A DNA stretch of 64,000 nt from JALYGY01 sp963800975 (GTDB lineage: Bacteria > Actinomycetota > Rubrobacteria > Rubrobacterales > Rubrobacteraceae): assembly GCA_963800975.1 (NCBI GenBank), contig CAWDDB010000005.1, positions 286,353 through 350,352 on the forward strand, read 5' to 3'. Below the pieces are notes generated by a model, which worked only from the letters and a program-made list of their open reading frames with translations, searched no databases and was not told the origin of the DNA. Position numbers and translations under genes: made by a program. This document shows positions 1-7,991 of this stretch, one piece after another. Numbering within the stretch: position 1 is the first letter of the stretch; the number at the start of each line of letters is the position of its first letter.

Positions 1-65
1 GCCACCCCGGCCGCAACCACCAGCGCTATCGCCCCGGCCACCGCCGCCAAGATCGTCCTCCTCAT
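1..65 (-). CDS. N-terminus of a secreted or membrane protein (cut by window edge)
   Basis: Only the first 21 codons lie in the window, reading leftward from an ATG at 65. They encode two arginines followed by an unbroken Ala/Val/Gly/Ile/Leu stretch (MRRTILAAVAGAIALVVAAG), which is a typical signal peptide or membrane anchor. A purine-rich ribosome site (GGAGAGGG) sits about three bases upstream of the ATG. The body of the protein is outside the window, so no family can be named. Confidence 0.6.
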   Translation of the reverse strand, partial: MRRTILAAVAGAIALVVAAGV

Positions 66-353
66 GAACCCTCTCCTTTCCGCCTCGTCCTCCACGTCAC
101 CGACTGCCCTGGCGGGTCGGCCTCCGATCTGGGTTACGCTAATCGTCGAGAAACCGCCGCGTCGACGAAAACCCCCAGTTTCCGCCAACCCGACTATCGC
201 CTCTGGCAGACGTGGGGTTATACGAGCGATTCGCGTATCCGGATTCGGACCCCTTGCGCCGCGGCCGAACGGTCTAGCGGGCGGCACGACGCGCCAGACG
301 GCCTTGACCCCCAAGTTCCAAAAGCCCTCATTCTTCGAAGGTAGGGGGTGCCC

Positions 354-447
354 CGCATAGACGTGCCGCGCGCCGGAGGCCTGTGAACCGAGGCGCATGG
401 CGCTGCTTGCCTACGACAGGCAGGTGGATATAGCCAGCCGCTCGAAA
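354..447 (+). pseudogene. Remnant copy of the 5' end of the isochorismatase-type hydrolase gene
   Basis: This stretch aligns with the start of the intact gene that follows. After one short gap it reads MALLAYDRQVDIAS, against LALLVYDMQVGIAG in the intact gene, and the preceding codons give IDVPR against VDVPR. A small frame slip and a TGA separate the two matching pieces, so it cannot be translated as one protein. It looks like an old partial duplication. The rest of the 66-506 interval shows no gene, hairpin or repeat that I can support. Confidence 0.55.
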
Positions 448-506
448 CCCGCCCATCGTGTACCATGTCGCCGTCTCGTGCGGGCTGGCGTCGCGAAGGA
501 GGAGCT

Positions 507-1157
507 TTGGAGAGGTACCCTCGCGTGGATGTGCCGCGCACGTTAGAGGAGGTCTGCAACCCCGGGTGCTTGGCGCTCCTCGTCTACGACATGCAGGTTG
601 GGATAGCCGGCCAGCTGCCGCATGGAGCCGAGATCTCCGCGAAGGTCGGGGGTGTGCTGGAGGCGGCGCGGGATGGCGGCTTCCCGGTGTTCTTCAGCCG
701 CCACGTTTCCCTGCCCAGGGAGCTGATGGGCGTCTTCCAGCTCAGGCAGCAGATGGCCTGGCAGCGAACCGAGAGGGTCGAGGACGTGAGGTCTCCCTTC
801 CCGCCCGACGCGCCCCACGCCCAGATAGTCCCCGAGCTCGCGCCGCGTGAGAGCGAGGCGGTCTCGGACAAGATCTCGATGAGCGCCTTCTCCGGGACCT
901 TTCTGGATACGGCCATGCGCGACCTCGGGCTCACCTCCTTCGCCATCTGCGGGATCGCGACGGAGATCGGGATCGAGCCGACGGTGAGGCACGGGGCCGA
1001 CCTCGGCTACGTGCCGGTTATCGTGGAGGACGCTTGCGGGGCCGGGGACGAGGAGGCGGGGAGGCGCTCGCTGGAGTCGCTCAGGTTCTCCGGTGACGCC
1101 ATGTTCACGGATTCGTCGACTATCAGCGGGCTCTTTCGGGATCGTGGGAACCGGTGA
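507..1157 (+). CDS. Isochorismatase-family cysteine hydrolase
   Basis: About 216 residues, the usual size of the isochorismatase/nicotinamidase hydrolase fold. The early LALLVYDMQVGI segment carries the family's catalytic Asp, and AICGIATEIGIEPTVRHG carries the nucleophilic Cys followed by the conserved T-E-x-x-x-E pattern. Members hydrolyse amide or vinyl-ether bonds; the substrate cannot be read from sequence. I chose the TTG at 507 because AAGGAGG lies about five bases upstream; an in-frame ATG at 465 would add 14 unconserved residues. The stop overlaps the GTG of the next gene, so the two are probably translationally coupled. A degenerate duplicate of this gene's start lies just upstream. 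Confidence 0.85.
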   Translation: MERYPRVDVPRTLEEVCNPGCLALLVYDMQVGIAGQLPHGAEISAKVGGVLEAARDGGFPVFFSRHVSLPRELMGVFQLRQQMAWQRTERVEDVRSPFPPDAPHAQIVPELAPRESEAVSDKISMSAFSGTFLDTAMRDLGLTSFAICGIATEIGIEPTVRHGADLGYVPVIVEDACGAGDEEAGRRSLESLRFSGDAMFTDSSTISGLFRDRGNR

Positions 1158-2821
1158 CGAGTCCGTCGCCTGAGCTCGTCCTCGGCCCGTTGCTGCGGCA
1201 TATCGGCCCCTCTGATGCGACCATCTGGGTGGAGACCGACTCGCTATGCGTGGTCGAGGTGGTTATCGGCGAGTCGTCCAGCAGCTCCTCCACGTTCCGC
1301 GTGGGAGACCATCACTACGCGCTCGTGCGCGTCACGGACCTCGAGCCTGGCGTCGCGCAAGAATATGAGGTCAGGCTAGACGGCGAAAGTGCCTGGCCGG
1401 AGCCGGACTCCTCCTTCCCGCCGAGCGTCGTGCGCGTCCCGGACGGTGGGGAGGCCGTGAAGCTCGTTTTTGGCTCGTGCAGGATCTCCGCCCCGCACGA
1501 GCCGCCGTACACCCTGAGCCACACGGAGGACGAGCGGGGGCTCGGCGTCGACGCGCTCTACGCCACGGCGATGCGGCTGCGAGACGACCCGCCCGAGGAT
1601 CTGCCGCACGCCCTGGTGCTCCTTGGGGACCAGATCTACGCCCACAAGCCTCCCTTCGACACGCTCGAATTTATCCGCTCGCGACGCGACACGAGCGAGC
1701 AGCCAGGCGAGGAGGTGGCGGATTTCGAGGAGTACGCGAGGCTCTACAGGGACTCGTGGGGCGACCCCGCGATCCGCTGGCTCCTCTCGACCGTCCCCTC
1801 GGCCATGATCTTCGACGACCACGAGGTCTCGGACGACTGGAATATCTCGGAGGCGTGGCTGGAGGAGACGCGCAACAAGCCGTGGTGGAACGACCAGATC
1901 GTCGGCGCGAACGCCTCGTACTGGGTCTACCAGCACCTCGGAAACCTCCCGCCTGAGGAACTCGAAGCGGAGGAACTCTACGCGAAGGTCAGGGACTCGA
2001 AAGACGCCTGGCCTTTACTGCAGGAGTTCGCGTACCGCATCCACCGGGACTCCGACGGGACGCGCTGGAGCTTCTGCCGGGACTTCGGAAACGTGCGCCT
2101 GATCTTGATGGACTCGAGGGGCGGGCGCGTGTTGGACGAGGGCCGACGGGCGATGGTCGACGCGATGGAGTGGGCCTGGATCGAGGAGAAGACCGACGGC
2201 GGCTTCGACCACCTCCTCTTCGGCACCTCCCTTCCCGTCCTGCTCGGCCCGGGTATGCACCACCTCGAGGCCTGGAACGAGGCCGTCTGCGCGGGCGCGT
2301 GGGGAACGCGGGCGAGGGGGTTTGGAGAAGACATCAGGCGCTCCCAGGATCTCGACCAGTGGGCCTCGTTCCACGACTCCTTCGCCGCGCTGACCGCCCT
2401 GATCCAACGCACAGGCAGCGGCGAGAAAGGCGGCCATCCTGCGTCCATAACCATCCTCTCCGGCGACGTCCACCACGGCTACCTGGCCGAAGCGTCGTTC
2501 GACACCGGTAACGTGGAGAGCAAGGTGCACCAGGCGGTCTGCTCCCCCTTGCGTAATGCCCTGCCAGGAAAGAAGTCTCGCCTGCAGCAGGTCGCCTGGA
2601 CCACGCCCGCCGCGATCGCAGGACCTCTACTGTCGCGCCTCGCCGGCGTCGAACCCCCAGATCTGTCGTGGCGCCTGACCCACGAACGCCCCTTTTTCTC
2701 GAACCAGGTCGCCACCCTCGAGCTCGACGGAAGGAGCGCCACCATAACCTTCGAAGAGGCCGTCGCTGATGCCTCCGGGCGGCCTGGACTGCGCAGGATC
2801 CTCGAGCGCCGCCTGGCGTAA
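1154..2821 (+). CDS. PhoD-like (alkaline phosphatase D family) metallophosphatase
   Basis: A 555-residue protein with the PhoD-like core: an N-terminal beta-sandwich, then KLVFGSCR, the metal-binding VLLGDQIYAHKPP, IFDDHEVSDDWN, and ILSGDVHHGYLAE near residue 435. These acidic and histidine residues coordinate the metal centre of phosphodiesterase/phosphatase PhoD relatives. No signal peptide is visible, so it is probably cytoplasmic, unlike secreted PhoD. It starts at a GTG overlapping the isochorismatase stop by four bases. The substrate is unknown. The 130 bases after it hold nothing recognisable. Confidence 0.85.
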   Translation: MTSPSPELVLGPLLRHIGPSDATIWVETDSLCVVEVVIGESSSSSSTFRVGDHHYALVRVTDLEPGVAQEYEVRLDGESAWPEPDSSFPPSVVRVPDGGEAVKLVFGSCRISAPHEPPYTLSHTEDERGLGVDALYATAMRLRDDPPEDLPHALVLLGDQIYAHKPPFDTLEFIRSRRDTSEQPGEEVADFEEYARLYRDSWGDPAIRWLLSTVPSAMIFDDHEVSDDWNISEAWLEETRNKPWWNDQIVGANASYWVYQHLGNLPPEELEAEELYAKVRDSKDAWPLLQEFAYRIHRDSDGTRWSFCRDFGNVRLILMDSRGGRVLDEGRRAMVDAMEWAWIEEKTDGGFDHLLFGTSLPVLLGPGMHHLEAWNEAVCAGAWGTRARGFGEDIRRSQDLDQWASFHDSFAALTALIQRTGSGEKGGHPASITILSGDVHHGYLAEASFDTGNVESKVHQAVCSPLRNALPGKKSRLQQVAWTTPAAIAGPLLSRLAGVEPPDLSWRLTHERPFFSNQVATLELDGRSATITFEEAVADASGRPGLRRILERRLA

Positions 2822-2952
2822 GGCGCGGCGGCTTGTCCCAGGAAACGCCCGCTGCTACGCTGCGACCATGATCTGACGCAGCCCTCCCCGACGCGCACGA
2901 CCTCCTCCCCGGGCGATCCGGCCCCGTTCCGTCGTCCGAAAGGAGACCCACA

Positions 2953-3867
2953 GTGCGCGTCCAACCCTTCGAGCGGTCATACCTCCCGCAGCTTCTGGAG
3001 CTCGTCAACGTTCACCTCGCCGCCATCGTTCCCGGCTGGGCTGTTACGGGCGCGTCTCTGGCCGAAACCATGCAGCGAGACGACACCGAACCCATCACCG
3101 ACCCGTGGGTGGTTGACCGGGCGACGCTGTGCGCCGTCGAAGGACGGCGCGTGCTCGCGGCGGTCCACCTGCTGCGCTACGGTGCTGGATCCGAGGTGAG
3201 CGCCCACTACCGGGCGACCGCAGAGATCGACTGGTTCGTGTCGACGCCGGGCCGCGAGGACGCCGCCGCCTCCGCACTCTCGGCCGCGCGCGAGCTGATG
3301 TCTGAGTGGGAGATCGGGCGCGAGCACGGCTGGTACGTAGGGCTCCCCGAGGTGCCGCTCTACGGCACGCTGGACACCTGCCCGCACCTGGCCGCCGCGC
3401 TAAGCGCCGCCGGATACAGGCCCGACCCGGGGCGCCACCGCGAGGCGCTGTACGGCGGAGAACTGGGGAGCGTGCCTGCCCCAGGCGCCGCGCCCATCGC
3501 AGGGCTGGAGATCCAACGCTCCGTCGGTGACAACGGCACCAGGTTCAAGGCCGCCCTCGGCCCCGAAGAGCTCGGACGCTGCGAGGTCCGGCATGACCTG
3601 ACGCGCGGCGCTGCGCTCCCGGCCCTGCAGGGCTGGGCAGAGCTGTGGGAGATGGGGGTGCGAGAAGGCTGGCGTGACCGCGGCATCGGGGGCTGGCTCC
3701 TGCGCCACGCCGTCGCCTGGCTCCGGCTCTCCGGCTGCGACCGGATCGTGCTCAACGTCACCGAGGACGACGAAGCGGCCGGCGCCGGCCGCTTCTACCG
3801 CCGGTTCGGCTGGGAAGAATTCGCCAGGGAGGCTTCCTTCCTTCCACCAGACGACGAACCTTCTTGA
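2953..3867 (+). CDS. GNAT-family N-acetyltransferase
   Basis: A 304-residue protein whose C-terminal third (about residues 230-295) has the acetyl-CoA-binding GNAT signature: VREGWRDRGIGGWLLRHAV (R-x-x-G-I/G loop) and then a late aromatic motif, GRFYRRFGWEEF. The N-terminal half is probably a second, degenerate GNAT-like domain, common in double-GNAT proteins of about 300 residues. It begins with GTG after AAAGGAGA. The stop lies inside the -35 element of the following PadR promoter, so the padR unit starts directly at the end of this gene. The acceptor is unknown. Confidence 0.8.
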   Translation: MRVQPFERSYLPQLLELVNVHLAAIVPGWAVTGASLAETMQRDDTEPITDPWVVDRATLCAVEGRRVLAAVHLLRYGAGSEVSAHYRATAEIDWFVSTPGREDAAASALSAARELMSEWEIGREHGWYVGLPEVPLYGTLDTCPHLAAALSAAGYRPDPGRHREALYGGELGSVPAPGAAPIAGLEIQRSVGDNGTRFKAALGPEELGRCEVRHDLTRGAALPALQGWAELWEMGVREGWRDRGIGGWLLRHAVAWLRLSGCDRIVLNVTEDDEAAGAGRFYRRFGWEEFAREASFLPPDDEPS

Positions 3868-3919
3868 CAAGAGAACACCATACATATATAGTCGAGATCG
3901 ATTAGACGAGATCGACTAG
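3864..3919 (+). promoter_or_regulatory. padR promoter with tandem/dyad operator
   Basis: A near-consensus promoter: TTGACA at 3864-3869, a 17-bp spacer, TATAGT at 3887-3892. Immediately downstream the 13-base unit CGAGATCGAYTAG occurs twice (3893-3905 and 3907-3919), a 14-bp period. The region is also bounded by an inverted pair, TAGTCGA (3889-3895) and TCGACTA (3912-3918). The second copy runs into the ribosome site of padR, so a bound regulator would block both initiation and elongation. Autoregulation by PadR is the natural inference. Confidence 0.7.
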
Positions 3920-3925
3920 GAGGTT

Positions 3926-4540
3926 TTGGTGGCGTCGAAGAGGAAGGTGTCCAACCCGCTGGCCTTGGCGGTGATGGCGCTTCTCTACGAGCGGCCGATG
4001 CACCCTTACGAGATGGTCTCGTTGATGCGCGAGAGGGCCAAGCACGAGTCCATCAGGCTCAGGTACAGCTCGCTCTATTCCGTGGTCGAGTCCATGCAGC
4101 GGGAGGGTTTGATCCTGCCGCTCGAGACCGTGCGGGAGGGACGGCGGCCGGAGAAGACGGTCTACGGGCTTACCGATGAGGGACGCGTCGAGTTCCTGAG
4201 CTGGCTGCGCGAGCTGCTGAGCGAGCCGGTCAAGGAGTACACGCAGTTCGCCGCGGGTCTTACCTTCCTGGCCGGGCTGCCTCCGGCCGAGGCGGCGGCG
4301 CTCCTGGAGGAGCGGGTGCGCCGGCTGGAGAGCGAGGTCGGGGAGATGCGTGTTCATCTGGATGAGGCGACCGAGCAGGGTTTGCCCCGGCTCTTTCTCG
4401 TCGAGGCCGAGCACGAGCTGGTCTTGCGCGAGGCCGAGCTTGGGTGGGTCAGGGAGCTCGTCGGCGAGATCCGGGACGGGACGCTGGGTGGGATAGACCA
4501 GTGGGAGGCCGTCCACGCCGGGGAAGGGGAGACGCGATGA
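3926..4540 (+). CDS. PadR-family transcriptional regulator
   Basis: A 204-residue protein. Residues 8-90 form the PadR winged helix: PLALAVMALLYERPMHPYEM, then the recognition-helix segment SSLYSVVESMQREGLI and the wing RPEKTVYGLTDEG. The C-terminal half is a long charged helical dimerisation region containing ERVRRLESEVGEMRVHLDEA. It starts at TTG 3926, or GTG 3929, just after CTAGGAGG. PadR proteins are usually repressors of detoxification or efflux genes and often regulate themselves, which fits the repeat operator directly upstream. The likely target is the three-gene redox cassette that follows. Confidence 0.9.
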   Translation: MVASKRKVSNPLALAVMALLYERPMHPYEMVSLMRERAKHESIRLRYSSLYSVVESMQREGLILPLETVREGRRPEKTVYGLTDEGRVEFLSWLRELLSEPVKEYTQFAAGLTFLAGLPPAEAAALLEERVRRLESEVGEMRVHLDEATEQGLPRLFLVEAEHELVLREAELGWVRELVGEIRDGTLGGIDQWEAVHAGEGETR

Positions 4541-4552
4541 GCTGATACGAGA

Positions 4553-4587
4553 ACCCCCGGCCGGTGCTGCAACACCTCGCCGGGGGT
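4553..4587 (+). terminator. Hairpin after padR
   Basis: ACCCCCGG (4553-4560) pairs with CCGGGGGT (4580-4587), and an inner GGTG/CACC pair (4563-4566 with 4573-4576) extends the stem. No T-run follows, so it may be only a partial terminator or attenuator separating padR from the next three genes. Confidence 0.4.
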
Positions 4588-4729
4588 CTGATCCCCGAGT
4601 AACCGGTTCCGCGGAGCGAAACCTGCGACCCGAAGCATCCGACGTCAAGGATAGCAGGTCGAGCTCCGTCGGCGGGACCCCAGGCGTGGGGTGGTCCGCC
4701 ACCCCCACCAGAGAGGAGCATCCGACCTT

Positions 4730-5236
4730 ATGGCTATCGATTCCGAGCACGAGCAGGCCAACCTCGCCGACCAGGCGGCCATCCGCGACCTCTTCGAGGA
4801 CCTGCTCGACGACTGGGGCAGGGGCGACGGAGAGTCGTACGGCTCCCGGTTCACCGAGGACGCCGACTACGTCGCCTTCGACGGGACGCGGACGGTGGGG
4901 CGGCAGGAGATCGCCTCCTCGCACCAGCAGCTATTCGACAGGTTCCTGAAAGGCACGCGCCTGACGGGACGCATCCTGAGCATAAAGTTCCCGAGCCCCG
5001 AGGTGGCCCTCGTGCACGCGACGGGCGGCACGGTGATGCGCGGCAAGACAGATCCATCGCCGGAGCGAGACTCGATCCAGACGTTGGTCGCCGTGAAGGA
5101 AGGTGGAGGGTGGCGCTTCGCCGCGTTCCACAACAGCCGCATCCGGCCCATAGGACGCGGCCCGCTCACCTTCCTGCTCTGGGCGTTCACGGACCTGCTG
5201 TGGAAGATCTTCGGGCCAGGAAGGAGCAACGCGTGA
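4730..5236 (+). CDS. NTF2-like protein, SgcJ/EcaC-type
   Basis: A 168-residue alpha+beta-barrel protein. It has the layout of the SgcJ/EcaC (DUF4440-like) family: an N-terminal helix pair (AIRDLFEDLLDDWGRGD), FTEDADYVAFDGTRTVGRQE, and a late strand, WRFAAFHNSRIRP. The last 20 residues (LTFLLWAFTDLLWKIF) are hydrophobic and could tether it to the membrane, which is uncommon in the fold. Members are non-catalytic or isomerase-like pockets in oxidative pathways. The start at 4730 is set by AGAGGAG ten bases upstream. Its stop overlaps the next start (GTGA), so it belongs to an operon with the flavin monooxygenase and nitroreductase. Confidence 0.75.
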   Translation: MAIDSEHEQANLADQAAIRDLFEDLLDDWGRGDGESYGSRFTEDADYVAFDGTRTVGRQEIASSHQQLFDRFLKGTRLTGRILSIKFPSPEVALVHATGGTVMRGKTDPSPERDSIQTLVAVKEGGGWRFAAFHNSRIRPIGRGPLTFLLWAFTDLLWKIFGPGRSNA

Positions 5237-6477
5237 GCACCTCATCCGCTAACGGGGACGGGGCAAAGAAGGCCCTCATCATCGGTGGCGGCATCGCTGG
5301 CCCGGTGACCGCGATGGCCCTGCAGCGCGCCGGGATACACCCGGTCGTCTACGAGGCCTACCCCTCGGGCGCGGGCACCGTCGGCGCATTCCTGACCGTC
5401 GCTGTGAACGGCCTGGACGCTCTTGGCGCGCTCGACCTGCACGAGCCGGTGATGGCGGCGGGCTTCCCCACCAGGAGCATCGAGTTCTTGAGCGGCTCAG
5501 GCAAGCGCCTCGGCGAGCTCCCCATCGGCGGGACCCTGCCGGACGGAACGGTCACGCACACCATAAAGCGCGCCGACCTGTACCGCGTGCTGCGCGACGA
5601 GGCGACCCGCCGTGGCATTCAGACGGAGCACGGCAAACGTCTCGTCGCCGCCGAGCCCACCCCGGACGGCGGCGTCGTCGCCAGGTTCGAGGACGGAACA
5701 GAGGCGAGGGGAGACCTGTTGATCGGGGCCGACGGGATACACTCGCGCACCCGCCGCATCCTCGACCCGGCGGCTCCCAAGCCCCGGTATACGGGGTTGG
5801 GCAACATCGGCGGGTTCACCAGCGACGCCGCGGTCGACGCCGCGCCTGGTACGTACCAGATGGTCTTCGGCAAGCGGGCGTTCTTCGGCTACCTGGTCAG
5901 TCCATCCGGTGAGATCTGGTGGTTCGCCAACCCGCCCAGGGCCGACGAGCCCACCAGGGAGGAACTGGCGGCCACCACGACCGAGCAGTGGAAGCGGCAC
6001 CTGGTCGAGCTGTTCTCCGGGGACCGCACCCCGGCCACTGAGATAGTCGACTCCACTACCGGAGAGCTGCCCGGTACCGGCCAGTACGACATGCGGTCGG
6101 TGCCGACCTGGCACAGGGGACCCATGATCATCATCGGAGACGCGGCCCACGCTGCCGCTCCCTCGTCCGGACAGGGCGCCTCCATGGCAATCGAAGACGC
6201 CGTCGTACTCGCCAGATGCCTGCGCGACCTGCCGGACACCGGCCAGGCGTTCGCTGCCTACGAGCGGCTGCGGCGCGAGCGCGTGGAGCGCGTCGTCGCT
6301 CAAGGGGCGAAAACAAGCAACAACAAGGCCCCCGGACCCGTCGCGCGGGTGCTGCGCGACCTGATGCTGCCCATCATCCTCAAGCGAGTCGGCGGCAAAG
6401 GCGGCCCCGACGCGTGGGTGCACGACCACCACATCGACTGGGACGAGAGGGTCGAACTGGTGGACGCGGCAAGATGA
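5233..6477 (+). CDS. FAD-dependent aromatic-hydroxylase-type monooxygenase
   Basis: A 414-residue class A flavoprotein monooxygenase. The N-terminal dinucleotide fold is ALIIGGGIAGPVTAMAL; the middle motif is LLIGADGIHSRTR (the family's DG motif); the late FAD/ribityl motif is IIIGDAAHAAAPSSGQGASM followed by AIEDAVVLARCL. Such enzymes use NAD(P)H and O2 to hydroxylate aromatic or polyketide-like compounds, including antibiotics such as tetracyclines and rifamycins. The exact substrate is unknown. It starts at a GTG that overlaps the NTF2-like gene by four bases and stops inside the ATG of the next gene. The PadR neighbour suggests it is inducible. Confidence 0.88.
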   Translation: MSTSSANGDGAKKALIIGGGIAGPVTAMALQRAGIHPVVYEAYPSGAGTVGAFLTVAVNGLDALGALDLHEPVMAAGFPTRSIEFLSGSGKRLGELPIGGTLPDGTVTHTIKRADLYRVLRDEATRRGIQTEHGKRLVAAEPTPDGGVVARFEDGTEARGDLLIGADGIHSRTRRILDPAAPKPRYTGLGNIGGFTSDAAVDAAPGTYQMVFGKRAFFGYLVSPSGEIWWFANPPRADEPTREELAATTTEQWKRHLVELFSGDRTPATEIVDSTTGELPGTGQYDMRSVPTWHRGPMIIIGDAAHAAAPSSGQGASMAIEDAVVLARCLRDLPDTGQAFAAYERLRRERVERVVAQGAKTSNNKAPGPVARVLRDLMLPIILKRVGGKGGPDAWVHDHHIDWDERVELVDAAR

Positions 6478-6971
6478 CCGAGGTGCCAGGAGCCTCCGCG
6501 CCGCCCGGGTGGCTCAAGCCGGCGAACTGGGTGATCGTGGCGTTGCAGCGTCTCGGGCTGGTGATCGGGACCATGCGCCTGCTCTCCGTGCGGGGCAGAA
6601 AGAGCGGCAAGCTGCGCACCACCCCGGTCTCTCCGCTCGTGGTCGGCGGCCGGCGCCACATCGTCGGGTCTCAGGGCGCCGACTGGGTCGAGAACGCGAG
6701 AAAAGCGAGATGGGGCATCCTTGCCCAGGGTCGCAGGACGGAGAGGATCGCCCTCGTCGAGCTACCATCCGAGGAGCGCGCTCCCGTCTTGCGCGCGTTC
6801 CCGCGCGAGGTGCCGCACGGCGTCCAGTTCTTCGTCCGGATGGGGATCGTAGAGTCTTCCGACCCGGAGGCGTTCGCGGCGGCCGCGGCGCGGCTAGCCG
6901 TGTTCCGGATCGAGGACCAGCACGGGGGCGCCTCGCAGCTTTCGCCTGTATCCGCCCCGCGATCTTCCTAG
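6474..6971 (+). CDS. Deazaflavin (F420)-dependent nitroreductase family protein (DUF385)
   Basis: A 165-residue protein of the Ddn-like split beta-barrel family. The signature VRGRKSGKLRTTPVSPLVV (family: G-R-x-S-G-x-x-R-T-x-P) sits near residue 45, and SQGADWVENARKARWGI follows, as in F420-binding members. These proteins use reduced F420 to reduce enones, quinones or nitro compounds. Translation is coupled to the monooxygenase by an ATGA overlap, so the cassette pairs an O2-dependent oxidation with an F420-type reduction. A TGA-proximal pair of hairpins ends the unit. Confidence 0.82.
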   Translation: MTEVPGASAPPGWLKPANWVIVALQRLGLVIGTMRLLSVRGRKSGKLRTTPVSPLVVGGRRHIVGSQGADWVENARKARWGILAQGRRTERIALVELPSEERAPVLRAFPREVPHGVQFFVRMGIVESSDPEAFAAAAARLAVFRIEDQHGGASQLSPVSAPRSS

Positions 6972-7017
6972 GACGCCCTCCGGCGTCTCCGTCGAACAGG
7001 ACGAGACGATTTCGTCC
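6972..7017 (+). terminator. Two consecutive hairpins after the redox cassette
   Basis: GACGCC (6972-6977) and GGCGTC (6982-6987) form a six-bp stem with a CTCC loop directly after the stop codon. A second stem, GGACGA (6999-7004) with TCGTCC (7012-7017), follows at once and ends in a short A/T-rich stretch. Together they make a plausible terminator. Confidence 0.5.
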
Positions 7018-7100
7018 CAACTGCGTATGGTTCTGTGAACACCCGCGAACGAAGTGGACGAATTGAGTAACCACAGAGCACACCATCTGCGGCGCGCGAC

Positions 7101-7790
7101 ATGCTGATCAGGGTCATCGCGGCGCTGGGCGTGGCGGTGTGGTGCGTCTTTATCTTGCTCGTGTCGGTCGCGTTGGTTATAGATAGAGGGCTGGCGGACG
7201 TGGGCATCGTGTGGGTTGCCGTTTTCGGGATCGGGGTCGTGGCCCCCGTGCTCTTGATGCGCCAGATCAACCGCGCCATAGCAACGCACGAAGAGTCTCG
7301 CCGCACCATGCCAGGAGCGGGGGATAAGGAGAAAGAGCTACTGCTCGCCCTGGAGGAGCGGGGAGAGCTCACCCCCGCCACGGCCGCCATGCGGACGTCG
7401 CTGACGATCGACGAGGCGTCGAAGCTGCTGGACAGGCTGGCGTCCCGCGGCCACCTGCGGGTTCTCGACCGTGAAGATGCCGTGGCATACGCCCTTCCAG
7501 AGAAGGGGCGGAGACGCTCCCTCGAAGCACCGGCCTATGGTCTCGCTGCTGGCGAGCTGCCCGCTTCGACGCCGGAGGAGACGCCCGAGCCGCTGGTCGA
7601 GCCCCTGACCGAGCGAGAGCTCGAGGTTCTCACCCTCCTCGCCTCGGGCCGGCCGAACAAGGAGGTCGCGAGGGACCTCTTCGTCAGCGTGGGGACCGTC
7701 AAAACCCACACCAACAACATCTACCGCAAGCTGGGGGTGCGCAACCGCGCCGAGGCCCTGGCCAGGGCCCGGAGCTTGAAGATCGTGTAG
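7101..7790 (+). CDS. Membrane-anchored LuxR-type transcriptional regulator
   Basis: A 229-residue protein with two N-terminal membrane segments (about residues 5-27 and 35-53), a middle segment like a winged helix (ELTPATAAMRTSLTIDEASK), and a C-terminal LuxR/FixJ helix-turn-helix: LTERELEVLTLLASGRPNKE, then FVSVGTVKTHTNNIYRKLGV. The HTH runs to the last residues, as in classical NarL/LuxR outputs. There is no receiver domain, so the signal is probably sensed at the membrane or through the middle domain. It stands alone between a terminator and the acyl-CoA ligase. The next 200 bases hold no gene. Confidence 0.82.
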   Translation: MLIRVIAALGVAVWCVFILLVSVALVIDRGLADVGIVWVAVFGIGVVAPVLLMRQINRAIATHEESRRTMPGAGDKEKELLLALEERGELTPATAAMRTSLTIDEASKLLDRLASRGHLRVLDREDAVAYALPEKGRRRSLEAPAYGLAAGELPASTPEETPEPLVEPLTERELEVLTLLASGRPNKEVARDLFVSVGTVKTHTNNIYRKLGVRNRAEALARARSLKIV

Positions 7791-7991
7791 AGAGGCTTCA
7801 GGGGTTTAGTCTGAAGACATACCCCGGCACCAGAAGGGTCCTTCGACTCATGAAGGGCATAACGTCCAGCCAGGCCGCCCAAGAGAGTTTCTCAAGCTCG
7901 ATATACGTGCCGTGCGAAGATGCGCCGGCCCCTCCTTTCGGGGTATGCTGTATATGTAGCAAACCGAGCGGATGCGACGGAGGCAAAGGAA

